Source: Thereva unica
Taxonomy: Eukaryota > Arthropoda > Insecta > Diptera > Therevidae
Length of the DNA stretch: 64,000 bases
Reading direction: 5' to 3'
NCBI GenBank assembly: GCA_949987705.1
Contig: OX465281.1
Location: 32,658,942 to 32,722,941 of the forward strand
A program made the position numbers and the translations under genes. This document shows positions 32,701-42,993 of the stretch, piece after piece. Position 1 is the first letter of the stretch. Each line of letters starts with the position of its first letter. Below the pieces are notes generated by a model. That model did no database searches. It was not told where the DNA came from and was given only the letters and a program-made list of their open reading frames with translations.

Positions 32701-32819
32701 GGTTTTTGAAAAACACCATTCCCTGTCCATCTCATCTCCTGAATGGCGGTAATGTCAGCTTTATACTTTGACATCGGCCAGATGTTTTGAAGCTCGAGTT
32801 CTGTACAGAGTTCGAACAT
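29756..32819 (-). pseudogene. Endonuclease-RT of LINE E (broken)
   Basis: The endonuclease (32819-32080) has QEMRWTG, VNVHAPTEE-like INVHAPTEESPDD, LVDLNAKVGREP (the usual Gly before Asp is Val) and FDSDHYLVG. The linker is Arg/Lys-rich (ERKNAAYRAM..., KEEKRIHRRKK). A frame change at about 31650 separates it from the early RT (RWEEHFHELLNG). Then about 60-100 codons are missing, because RLKNNK jumps to YQCGFSPGKSTTDQIFTLRQ near 31400. RT core: LFIDFKAAYDSIAR, GLRQGDGLACLLFNLAL, LAYADDIDIIGRT intact. The C-terminal part is split by the solo LTR at 29962-30407 and resumes with SEDEPARKVL, ending in WKEQLREARTGSRL. Several independent lesions, so inactive. Confidence 0.85.
29962..30407. mobile_element. 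Solo LTR, 446 bp, family L2
   Basis: Starts TGTAACAGCATAATGGCGCG and ends CCGACCGTTACA, with a 4-bp TSD ATAC (29958-29961 and 30408-30411). Removing it and one TSD restores uninterrupted LINE E codons (GHLAR|MSEDEP). No internal retroelement sequence is present, so it is the product of LTR-LTR recombination. A second copy, split, is at 47194-55085. Confidence 0.9.
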
Positions 32820-33133
32820 TCCATGAAAAAATTCGTAAATCGTTTTGCCTTTTTCGTTGCCGTGGTCGTCGTCGTTTATTCCAGTATCCGAGGCATGTTG
32901 CTCGTTCCGTAATAATTGTTTTTTACGGGTGAGGTTATTAGCCTCACGCCAACCTTACTTGGAAGGGACTAGCCCGATCATATTAGCCTATCCTCTCTCA
33001 TAGAATAGTTACCAGTGGCCACCGCTAGGAGGTTATGATCGCACTTCCATCAGTCCGAAATAGTTACGGCACGTTGATGTTATGCTACATGTTATTCCCC
33101 CTATTCCGCTGATGACTGATTTAAGGAACTACG

Positions 33134-33370
33134 ATGAAAAAATTCGAAGCGTCCAAAGGCAGGACATTATATAGACCCGTAGTTATGACAGAAATGATAG
33201 ATGAGCTTAGAAGATATAGGATACTCATCGTTGGACTACAAAAACTAAGATGGACCGCGGAGGATCGCAGATACAATACCCAAATTGACCAAGTATGTAG
33301 TATGCTGGGAGTAAGGAGTTACCGAGGAGCGTATGTGGGCACCGACCACTATATATAGTTTTTGGGGAGA
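33134..33370 (+). pseudogene. Endonuclease relic of another RTE-like LINE
   Basis: One 74-codon frame fuses an N-terminal endonuclease piece (ELRRYRILIVGLQKLRWTAE) to a C-terminal one (NTQIDQVCSMLGVRSYRGAY, then GTDHY). The middle, including the catalytic GDxN box, is deleted. LINE E inserted just upstream of it. Confidence 0.7.
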
Positions 33371-33773
33371 TGAGCATGAAAAAACTAGCGACAAAACATT
33401 GCAGAAACGATGTAAAATCACAGGAAATAGGAAATTTAGAGGAAATAACAAGGAGTTAGGAAACAGAAACTGATCTGAACTTAATGTAGAACTTGCTAAA
33501 AGTAAAAGTTACAGAAATTAAGTACACATAATAACAAAAGAACTAGTAGTAGTAGTCGTAGTAAGAGAGGTATTGATATAAAAAGTAGGCAAGACAGGCT
33601 TACTTAACAATAATGAAATGAAAAAGTTATTAAGAAAAAAAAACGTGAAATAGAATAAGTACAATAAAACAAAGCTAGGAGTTTCTACAAAGATAAACAT
33701 GATAAAAAAGAGATCCAATCATACGTGCACCATGATAAAAAGCGAGGATGGTACTATAGCTAATAGTAACGAT
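33371..33773. other. Unrecognised spacer before gypsy element
   Basis: A-rich, with a (GTA)n-like short run near 33545. No feature supported. Confidence 0.4.
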
Positions 33774-33778
33774 GACAT

Positions 33779-33982
33779 TGTGGCGTACACTAGAATACCC
33801 ATATTAGAATGACGTTAAATGCAATTGATTTCGAAAATAGAAGAAGCAGCTTGAAACCTTGTTTTGCGAATATATTCAGTCAGTCTTTACTTTGCTGCCG
33901 GGCCGATAACATTGTAAATATTAAATAAAAGTTATTGAAGTTAAGTAACGGTGTTATTAATTTTATTTAATTCATCGGTACA
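33779..33982 (+). repeat. 5' LTR of gypsy element
   Basis: 204 bases, TGTGGCGTACAC...ATCGGTACA. It differs from the 3' LTR by one 6-base indel near the start and about five substitutions. An AATAAA polyadenylation signal lies near 33925. Confidence 0.92.
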
Positions 33983-33985
33983 AAT

Positions 33986-33999
33986 TGGTGACCCCGACG
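33986..33999 (+). promoter_or_regulatory. Primer-binding site
   Basis: TGGTGACCCCGACG begins three bases after the LTR. It is complementary to CCA plus a 3' end like that of tRNA-Trp, the primer used by CsRn1-type elements. The match is from memory of tRNA sequences. Confidence 0.7.
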
Positions 34000-34827
34000 A
34001 AAGAAATATTACAATAATCTTCAAATAAAGACAAAAAAATTCTTTAAGAATTAAAACACATAGTGTAGTGAAAAACCACATTCCCATCACGTGTTCGTAC
34101 AAAGCAACTTTGTGTGATCAATTAGATAGGCGCACCGGCGACAGCATATCAATTATAAGGGCAATATTCATCATACAATTGCGAATATGATCTCAAAAAC
34201 AGAATGGAATGAAAGGAGCTTCGAATCATACACGTTTCTATAATGCTCCGCATATTAACTACAGCGGCAACACAAAACCTTCCGTTGACCTCTAGGGATA
34301 ACCGGAAAACGATTTCACCCAATACATGCATTCACCATTAATACAACTTGCAGTACATACAACACTGGAATTTCCATGCACCAGTGCAGTGACGGCAGCA
34401 GCACAAATTTACGGGATAATCAGAACAAAGGACAACAGTCGATCAATTCAAGAACACCAGACATCTCCAAGTTTTCAAGAACAATAAGCAGACATAGAAC
34501 AGCAAAATCAAAAAAAAAAAAAATAATAATAATTTTTATCATTAAATAGGTGGCACCGGCAATAGTATTTTGTTTGTATTATTTAATGTTGCTCTTTTCA
34601 CTTTCATTTCTTTTCTTTTAAGGAATTATACAATTATTTAAAGTTTTCGTTTTTTTCAACTTGTAAGTACGAACAGCCTCACTCTGTGAACTACACAAGT
34701 AATACTAAGTACAGTTTGACACTCGTATAAATATTGCATGCAAAGCAAACCAGGTGAGTTCCGAATTCAATTGTACTTAGCTGTAAAATTTATAAAACGT
34801 TTATAATCTAAAACATTGAGCCATATT
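34000..34827 (+). other. Gypsy 5' leader
   Basis: About 830 non-coding, A-rich bases between the PBS and gag. Longer than in many gypsy elements; I could not find insertion borders within it. No start codon begins a long frame before gag. Confidence 0.5.
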
Positions 34828-35721
34828 ATGCGTAACGACGAAGACTCTTCCGAGAATGCATCATCACAAAGTAATGCCCTTGGTGAGAAAAGCGAATCTC
34901 ACCCACAGGAGGTGCCTAATTCTGGTGATGCATTAGCAACGTCAGTCTTGGTTTCAATAAAAATACCACCTTTTTGGAATAACCGTCCTGATTTGTGGTT
35001 TATTCAAATTGAAACCCAATTTCGCATCAAAAATATCACAACTTCGTACACGAAATATGATTATTTAGTTTCATCACTCTCCGCAGAAACCATGGAAATG
35101 GTTGCGGACATATTAATTAGCCCCCCACTTACAAACAGATACGAAAACCTCAAAAAAGCTCTTTTGGAACGAAGTAGGGACTCAGAAGAAAGAAGGCTAG
35201 ATACTCTTCTCAACAAAGTGGAGCTTGGAGATCAAAAGCCATCAGAACTATATAGACAAATGGAATCTTTAGCAGGAGGTAATAGTCTTGTCAACCCTTC
35301 CCTTTTAAATAAATTATGGTTAAATAAATTACCATCATCAATACAATCTTGCATAATCGCAATTGAAGACGCCCACTCGCGCGAGGAAGTATTTCAGATC
35401 GCAGATAAGATATATGATTCTTCGGGAAAAGCAAATGTCTCTGCCATTAAACCTTCTCGCTCTTTCGGTGACTACTCTGTTGATCAAGAAATTCGAAAAT
35501 TAACAGAGCGCATTAAACGTCTGGAAGCCACCCATGAACGAAGATCAACATTCTGTCGCAGTCGAACCCCATCCAGATCCAAGGCTAAAAGCCGAGAGGA
35601 CTCACACAATGGCAATGCAAAGTGTTGGTACCACAGACGTTTCGGCCCAATGGCTAAGAAGTGCACAACACCTTGCTCCCAAAATTCTGAAAATTCTTTT
35701 ACCACCAATCCAAAAAATTAA
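34828..35721 (+). CDS. Gag polyprotein of gypsy element
   Basis: ATG at 34828, TAA at 35719; about 297 residues, uninterrupted. A capsid-like region includes FWNNRPDLWFIQIETQF, near residues 45-65, as usual for the 'P.F....P..WF...E..F' start of gypsy capsids. It continues through a Leu-rich stretch (LLNKLWLNKLPSSIQSCI). The nucleocapsid end is basic (RRSTFCRSRTPSRSKAK) with one unusual zinc knuckle, CWYHRRFGPMAKKCTTPC, giving spacing C-x2-H-x9-C-x3-C. That CHCC arrangement replaces the common CCHC and is characteristic of the CsRn1 lineage. Forms the particle in the cytoplasm that packages element RNA. Pol follows in the -1 frame. Confidence 0.9.
   Translation: MRNDEDSSENASSQSNALGEKSESHPQEVPNSGDALATSVLVSIKIPPFWNNRPDLWFIQIETQFRIKNITTSYTKYDYLVSSLSAETMEMVADILISPPLTNRYENLKKALLERSRDSEERRLDTLLNKVELGDQKPSELYRQMESLAGGNSLVNPSLLNKLWLNKLPSSIQSCIIAIEDAHSREEVFQIADKIYDSSGKANVSAIKPSRSFGDYSVDQEIRKLTERIKRLEATHERRSTFCRSRTPSRSKAKSREDSHNGNAKCWYHRRFGPMAKKCTTPCSQNSENSFTTNPKN
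35712..35718 (+). promoter_or_regulatory. Candidate -1 ribosomal frameshift site
   Basis: The heptamer A AAA AAT sits in the gag frame directly before the gag TAA (35719-35721). The pol frame is -1 relative to gag and is open from here into the protease. This is the expected X XXY YYZ arrangement. I did not establish a downstream pseudoknot. Confidence 0.65.
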
Positions 35722-36231
35722 TATTAACCACCTCGCAAGCGGCACCGAGGCTGGCAAACGTCCCGCGCCGCCTTTTTATTCACGATAAAAAAACTAAAAT
35801 GAATTTTCTCATAGACACAGGCGCCGAAATTTCCGTGATACCCAAAAAATATTACCCCAAAATTAAAGACAAATCCGAATTAATCATTATAGCAGCAAAC
35901 GGAGCTAATATTTCGACTTACGGACTCAAAAGACTCTCAGTAGACCTAAACTTAAGACGATCGTTTGATTACACCTTCGTCATTGCCTCGATTGACTTCC
36001 CTATTATTGGAGCTGATTTTTTATACAAATTTAACCTACTAGTTGACCTACGAGCAAGGAGGCTGATCGACAAACAAACATTACTTTCCGTAAAATGTTT
36101 TTCCAAACGAGTAGATTCCGCTTCGCCTCGACTTTATTCTATTCTTAGCGAGTTCGGTGCAATTTTAGACCAATTTCCTTCTTTGAAAACTCCTATTGAT
36201 TTCACAACTCCAATCAAACATAATGTAGTTC

Positions 36232-37814
36232 TTCTTCTTCTTTCTTCTTTAAACTCCTTTAATCCCTCATGGGACATAGGGCGGAAACAGTTGCCTTCCA
36301 GCGGACTCTGTTTTGCGCGACAGCTCTTAGCTCCGACCAGGATCTCCCAGTTGTTGCGGCTTCTTCTAGTAGGGTTCTCCTCCACGTTGTTCTAGGTCTT
36401 CCTACTCGACGGGAACCTTGCGGATTCCAGTCAAGGGCCTGTTTGGCTAGATTTTCGTTTTCGCGTCATAACCTTCCTTCGCCCTTCCCCGCTCCACCAA
36501 AGCGCATGTCATCGGTTGGTTGATGAGATTCTACTCGTTTCAGGAGGCATAACACTCCAGCGAGTTGTTTCTCGATGCCCCGATGTCAAAGTCGCAATAG
36601 TAATGGTTGGAAGTAGGTGGACTAAAAAATATCGCGGGTTAGGTTGTGGCAGTTCCTTCCTTCCCCGACTAGAGCTGCTGTTCGGCATTGCACTCTATAC
36701 GAAGAAAATAGATTGTCGACAGTATAAAGGGCCTTTCCTGAGACTCTAGTCTTTCACATAAAAAAAAAAAAGAAGGTGTGGCCAACCCAATTCCATTTCC
36801 TTCGCCTGATTTGGTCGTCTATCCTTTCTTGGCCGGCACGGCGCCATAGTTCTTCGTTTGAAATTCTATCTTGCCAACGGATTTTTAGGATACGACGAAG
36901 GCATCTGTTGATGAAGACTTGTAGGCGCCCTGTGATGAATTGGGTGACTTTCCATGTTTCGCAACCGTATAAAAGAACTGCCTTAACGTTGGAGTTGAAC
37001 AGCCGCAATTTGGTGTTGGTTGAGATCTCCGTTGATCTCCATATGCGGAGCAAGCATGCATATGCGCCTCGTGCTTTATTTATTCTGGAACTGACGTCTT
37101 CTTCTGCCCCACCATTTTCGGTAATAATGCTACCGAGGTAGCAGAATTTATTTACCAGTTCCACGTCACGGTTATTCAGCGCTGTTCGTTCAATGGTGTT
37201 TGCATTTATCCGCATTTCTTTAGTTTTAGTCGGATTTAGCCTTAAGCCTGCTGGACTACTTTCTGTTGCCAAATTGTTTAATATATGGGACAAAATTTTG
37301 CCCACTGTAGATAGTAAACAGATACCTCTCCAGTTGTCGCATATTGTTAGGTCCCCCTTTTTTGGTATTTTGACTATGATACCTTCCGTCCAATCCTCCG
37401 GAAAGGTACAGGTGTTCCATGCTATTTCTAGTATTGGCTGAAGCGCATCTGCTATGAGGCTTGAGTCGGCTTTCAACAATTCGGGCGGTATGCCATCTTT
37501 TCCTGCTGCTTTACCATTGGCCATCGCATGAATTGCGGTTACTATTTCCGTCTTGGATGGGGCCCGAGTGGCGATTCTTATTGGCTGTGCATTGTTGTTG
37601 TTTTCCTGAGGTTCCTGTGTAAGTGTGCCATTCAGGGCGGCGAAGAAGTAATCTCTCCATCTTTGAAGTTGCTCCTCGTCGCTGCACAGCAGCCTTCCAT
37701 CCGCACTCTTAACGGCATGCTTTTTAGTAGAGTGCTTTCCCGAGAGCTGTTTAGTGATTTGGTACAGCACCTTACTGTTGCCTGTGTTTGCCGCGTTTTC
37801 CGCTTTTTTTTATG
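36232..37814 (-). mobile_element. RTE-like LINE, copy A3, inside gypsy pol
   Basis: 9-bp TSD ATGTAGTTC (36223-36231 and 37815-37823). Minus orientation, GAA-rich tail at 36232-36250. It is 5' truncated to a point equal to about A1 2110. An internal deletion joins the early RT (GKILSHI) directly to LNNLATESSPAGLRL, removing motifs A to C including YADD. A foreign 304-bp piece sits at 36468-36771. A3 keeps TGG where A1 and A2 share a TAG near the C-terminus. Confidence 0.9.
36468..36771 (+). mobile_element. Poly(A)-tailed insert inside copy A3
   Basis: 304 bases absent from A1 and A2, ending TTTCACATA followed by twelve A's. LINE J also ends with ...CACATA plus poly(A) at 60210, so this may be the 3' end of a J-related LINE or a SINE. 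No clean TSD; a few LINE bases at the junction are lost. Confidence 0.55.
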
Positions 37815-39942
37815 ATGTAGTTCATCGCATAATAACGAATGTTTCATTGCCTTGCTCTCGCGCTAGAAGACTACACCCGGCCAAGCTTAAATTCGCAAAG
37901 GACGAGTTCCAACAAATGATCCAACTCGGAATTTGCAGACCCTCGTCATCACCAGTAGCTTCGCCCTTGCACTTGGTACCTAAAAAAGGATCGAACGATT
38001 GGAGACCCTGCGGTGATTACAGACAACTTAATGCCGTGACAATTCCAGACAAATACCCATTACCGAACCTGCAAGATTGCTCAAACAATTTAGCTGGATG
38101 CATCATTTTTTCAAAGATCGATTTAGTACGCGCTTATAATCAGATCCCCGTAGCACCAGAAGACATCTACAAGACAGCTGTAATTACCCCTTTCGGTCTA
38201 TACGAGTTCCTTCGGATGCCCTTCGGGGTCAAAAACGGCGCACAATCTTTTCAACGCTTTATGAACAGTATCGTGGGCAACCACGATTTCTTATTTGTAT
38301 ACGTTGATGATATTTTAATCGCAAGTAAATCAATCGACGAACACAAGAAACATCTAAGAACCTTTTTCTCCATCCTTAGTGAAAACGGAATGAGCGTAAA
38401 TCCTACGAAATGCACACTAGGCGTTTCCGAAATAAATTTTCTAGGTTACACCATAACGAATGAGGGAATTGCACCATCCACAGAGAGAGTCAAAGCCATC
38501 GCAGAGTTTCCGATTCCCGACTCGATCAAGAAACTCCAACGATTCTTGGGAATGGTCAATTACTACAATAGATTCGTCCCTCACATAGCTCATGTAGCGC
38601 AGGGGCTGTACGACCTTCTCAAAAAGAATCGAGGCCAAGATAAAAAGAACTCGAAAATAGTCTGGACAGATAACGGTGACAAAGCTTTTCGAGACGTCAA
38701 ACATATCTTGCAGAAGCGCACGCTGCTGGCACATTCCAGATCAGACGCGAAGCTTTGCATAATGGTAGATGCATCCAATGATGCGTTAGGTGGAGCTCTA
38801 CAACAACTGACTGGAGACCGCTGGGAACCTCTTGGTTTCTTTTCGAAACGATTATCACAAGCAGAGCAAAAGTATTCCACTTTTGATCGGGAATTGCTCG
38901 CGGTTTTCAAATCCATCAAACATTTCCGCTACTTTGTGGAGGGCAAAGAATTCACAATTTTTACGGATCATAAGCCCCTCACGATGGCAATTTGTTCCAA
39001 AACGGAAAAATCACCCAGACAAAATCGCCATCTCGAATACATTGCGCAATTTACCACAGACATACGATATATAAAAGGTAGTGAGAATATTGTCGCTGAT
39101 ACCTTGTCTAGATCACACTTGGACTTAATAAATTTCTCAAAACTCGATCTTAACTCCCTAGCCGCGACTCAAAGCAAAGACGATGAACTTCAGCAACTTT
39201 TATCAGTTCAAGATAAATCATTTTCTCTCGTTAAGGAACACATTCCAATAAATGACATAGACGTATGGTGTGAAACATCTACGGGCATTAACCGACCATA
39301 TGTACCTGAAATATTGCGGCGAACAGTCTTTGATTCGGTGCACAATCTGTCACATCCCAGCATTAGAGGCACGCGAAAGCTAATCACCCAAAAATACTTT
39401 TGGCCATCCATTAACAAAGATTGTACAAGATGGGCAAAAACATGTTTGGAATGCCAAAAATCCAAAATAACCAAACACACTAAATCCGAATTTGGCACTT
39501 TCAAAATCCCCAAAGGCCGCTTCGAGCACGTCCACATGGACATTGTAGGGCCACTGCCACAATCAAACGGTCATTCATATCTTTTAACTTTTTAAGATCG
39601 TTTTTCTTTTTGGCCAGAAGCGATTCCCATTAAAAATATAAACACCTCCACCATAGCCTCAGTTTTCATACGCGAATGGGTCTCTAGATACGGTACCCCT
39701 AGAACACTAACAACCGATCAAGGGGCACAGTTTGAATCCCGTCTATTTAAGGAAATATTAGGTATTTTGGGGATCAACCGAATACGAACTACTACATACC
39801 ACCCCCAAGCAAATGGTTTAGTAGAGAGATTACATAGACAATTGAAAGATGCCATTAAAGCATATGACGATAACAAAAACTGGTATCATCACCTTCCTTG
39901 GATTTTGTTAGGAATACGCACTGCTTTAATCGAAGACTTTAA

Positions 39943-40453
39943 CACGTTGACGACCACAGGACGCACATATGCGTCCTGCGGTTTTCGCCATAAACCGAGG
40001 ACGCATATATGCGTCTTCATTTTCTATGTAATTCATTTATTACAGTTTCTGCCATTCAACCATTACCATCATTTTTATTTTGTTTTTTGTCTTTTTTTTT
40101 GAAATTATTTAATTTTTCAGTGTTTTTTTAATCTATTTTTATATTTTTTTTGTTACTATTGAATGAACTGTTAATTTTTAAAGTTTATATTAAAATATAT
40201 AAAATAATTGCTACAACCTTTTTAACTTTTTTTTATAGTGACGCATATTTGCGTCCTGCGGTTTATACAACACAATTTTGTTCCATAAACCGGCGACGCG
40301 CACATGCGTCATACTATCCTTGACGTCACAAACTCCTCAAAACACATAAATAAACAATATATTCTAACATTGGGCTATAATTAACTCATTTCGTGCAAAT
40401 TTATCATCTGGTTTGTGGCCACCCCTAGAATAATCGCCTAGGTCGTTAACGTG
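39943..40453. mobile_element. TTAA-target MITE in gypsy integrase (piggyBac-like?)
   Basis: 511 bases with TIRs CACGTTGACGACC / CACGTTAACGACC. The left flank is TTAA (39939-39942); the right flank begins AA, so the second TTAA seems to have lost TT. Four subterminal palindromes of type GACGCATATATGCGTC lie near 39962, 40000, 40245 and 40300. TTAA target and palindromic subterminal repeats suggest a piggyBac-like or Kolobok-like MITE. No ORF of its own. Confidence 0.7.
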
Positions 40454-41009
40454 AACGTATCTCCTTCACAACTTCTATACGGTGAGGCACTACGTCTACC
40501 AACAGAACTAGTTATCCGAGAAAAGTCGAACGAAACAGTTTTAACCTCCAGCATCGCGCAAGAAATAAAAGATAATTTAGCTCAACTAAGACCTCAAGCT
40601 AAGCGAGTTCGAAAACAAAATTACATTTTCGTGCCAAAAGATCTCAAATCTTGTTCGCACGTCCTGGTCAGAGAAGAAACCAATAGGAAGAGTCTTAGTC
40701 GCCCATATAAAGGCTCGTATCAAATAGCAAAACGATATGACAAATTTTATACCATATTGATCAATGGCAAGGAACATAATATAACAATAGATAGACTCAA
40801 ACCCGCACACATATTGAATTCGGAAGGCACAGAAAAACTTACGCGTTCAAAAACACAAAGAAAAGTATCTTTTCTCCTTTAACATAATATATGTATTTAA
40901 GTAAAAAGAATTGAATATAATTAAATTAAGTTTTGAATTGAACTATAACCAAATGATATTTAAAAGAAATGAATTTTTATTTTTTACAATATAAATGGTA
41001 GCTTTTCAC

Positions 41010-41019
41010 AGAGGGGGAG
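41010..41019 (+). promoter_or_regulatory. Polypurine tract
   Basis: AGAGGGGGAG ends three bases before the 3' LTR starts (TGTGGCG at 41023). This is the usual primer site for plus-strand synthesis. Confidence 0.75.
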
Positions 41020-41022
41020 TAC

Positions 41023-41048
41023 TGTGGCGTACACTAGAATATTAGAAT
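41023..41048 (+). repeat. 3' LTR of gypsy, first 26 bases
   Basis: TGTGGCGTACACTAGAAT... followed by ATTAGAAT, which was duplicated by the hAT insertion. Confidence 0.9.
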
Positions 41049-41739
41049 CAGTGGCGTAGCGTGGATTTGTGCCACCAGGGGGCGAACCATAAATTTGCTG
41101 CCCCCTACTTTCGAATTGATTCTTTTAATCAATGAATCAAAACCCAACTTGAATTTCAAGTAATTTTCAATCCAAGAATTCAAGGCATCATGTAAACGCA
41201 ATGAATCATATGTAACTAATGAATGTTCGGTATAGTGCGCGCCAAAATAAATGGGATTCGCGCAGGCGAATCAATGACAACTCCCACATACATTAACATT
41301 CCGTGTATGGATAAAACTCAAGCGCATATGCATTTTAATTTCCCTTTTGAAACTCGTTTACCGGGAACAACACTCCACCATAGCATCTGACCAGGACAAG
41401 AGTCGTAGTGAGACGGATTGAATTTTTGATTGAAAATATAAATGAGCGGGTGATTTGGGGTTTTAAACGAACGGAATGACGAGGTGCACTTTTCTTTTCG
41501 AAGCTACTTTCGTGGAGAAGATTTGAGGCTTTCACTGCGCATCAAAAAAATCGATTTTGAGATTTCCAATTGTTTTGGCGCAGGCTATATCCGTGCTTCA
41601 AGGTTGGGCTGAATTATAAACTTTAACAAACCCAGAGAGCTTGAATCAGTAATTTCTCTCTGTAATTTATTTCAGTCTGTCTTTAGATAGAAAGCCTCGT
41701 AGACGACCGAGCTTAAGCCCAGTAAACCACGAATGCATA

Positions 41740-42420
41740 CAAAATGAATTCACAATACATTTCAGAAATGAATGAAATGCATTACAGAAAGCATTTTGTA
41801 AGTAATACGGAATGCATTAAAAAACATTAGGCATGTCCTAGGATGAAATGCATTGCTTGTAATGCATTAACAATATATTTCATATAGAAATATGTAATGC
41901 ATACATTATAAATTACAAATACATTTTATAAATGTTGCAAATGCATTACAAAAGACATTTCATAAAGCTAACAAAATGTATTGTATAGCATTAAGGATGC
42001 TCTAGGATGAAATGCATTGATTTTAAACGATTTGATTTATCTGCCTCGAAAGATTATCTTTACACAATTTGATATATGTATTAAATCTTAGGTAAAGAAA
42101 GTATAAAACATAATTATACTTTACTCACCCCGTTATAGTTGAAATACAATACTGGATAAAATGCGCACGGCACTTGGTGCAAACACTTACAAATGAGCAA
42201 AAATTTTCTACTAGCGGCGGAAAGTGCCTCGAAAAGATAACGGTGCTACTGCCTGATTTGATATATTCATACGAGTATGAATCCCCAGAATCCAAACATA
42301 ATTTAATACATTGCTTGTAATGTATTTGTAAGGCACTTGTAAGCAGTCGCTGATTGATAGCTTTCAAATAGCTTACTTGTAATGTACGGCGAATGCATTT
42401 CTTTGTTCTATGCATTACAT
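41740..42420. repeat. AATGCATT-rich low-complexity repeat
   Basis: AATGCATT, TGCATTA and CATTTCAT variants recur every 20-40 bases, notably 41755-42020 and again 42300-42420. Irregular spacing, so more a cryptic satellite than a clean tandem array. Confidence 0.55.
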
Positions 42421-42993
42421 GTGGTTTGCTGGGAGCTTAAACAATTCTCTGTCCAATATCTGGAGGTTTTATTTCCCATCATCGTAGCCCAATACTATTA
42501 AAGGGGATTTTAAGGACAAATGTGGCAGCTGTTGGAGCCCTTCTCAAACTTCAGCATTTACAGCCCGCGTCATAAAAGAAGGGAATCTTAAAATCGCTGT
42601 TTCCATGCGCATTGAGAGTGTCATACAATATGCTCATTTATATTTTCAGTTAGCTGACTCGACCGTCATTGTCCTGTCCTAATTTCAATAGATATGTTTG
42701 TCTGCATTCTGTATTTCCAATTAATAAGACGTTTCATTCTCAACTCTAATATGGACAACTAGAGAAATTATGCCCTGCAAATAATCGAAAGAATTACGCC
42801 AAATAATTTACTAATAGAAAAGGGGTTGTCTTCCATCACAGGCGTACGCTTTTTTGATAATCCGTCAAATAGGAGAGTTTGGTTGGATAATTTTGATGCA
42901 TCAACTTTATAGTCCAGATATAAGACCAAACTTAAATGAAAAGTAACGCAGAAGTAAAGTAGACGTAACTTCCACTGAAGTAGATGTAACATC

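Larger units (their letters stand above)
29735..33116 (-). mobile_element. LINE 'E' (RTE-like), full length, minus strand
   Basis: Flanked by a 14-bp TSD, TGATTTAAGGAACT (29721-29734 and 33117-33130). The 3' end, on the left, has a (GAA)n tail after GGTTGTAGAGCCGTT. The 5' leader spans about 32820-33116 and includes a short hairpin-forming GGTGAGGTTATTAGCCTCAC. Without the 446-bp solo LTR inside it, it is about 2.9 kb, typical of this group. It inserted next to another endonuclease relic at 33134. Confidence 0.9.
35719..40882 (+). pseudogene. Pol polyprotein of gypsy element, interrupted
   Basis: Order: protease (LIDTGAEISVIP near 35805); RT from about 37850, with [11 protein letters not shown] and catalytic YVDDILIAS near 38300; RNase H ([23 protein letters not shown]); integrase zinc finger (H..H..C..C, ending CLECQKSK near 39460) and core Asp/Asp/Glu in HMDIVGP, TTDQGAQFES and NGLVERLH; then a C-terminal part 40454-40882. 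Breaks: LINE copy A3 between protease and RT, a TAA at 39593-39595 in the integrase, and a MITE at 39943. The frames on both sides of A3 and of the MITE agree, so those insertions hit an open frame. The TAA is a separate nonsense mutation. Confidence 0.9.

Noticed and set aside
36516..36749. Plus-strand ORF within copy A3 as a gene
   Set aside because: It lies in the poly(A)-tailed insert and has no recognised motif; no other support.
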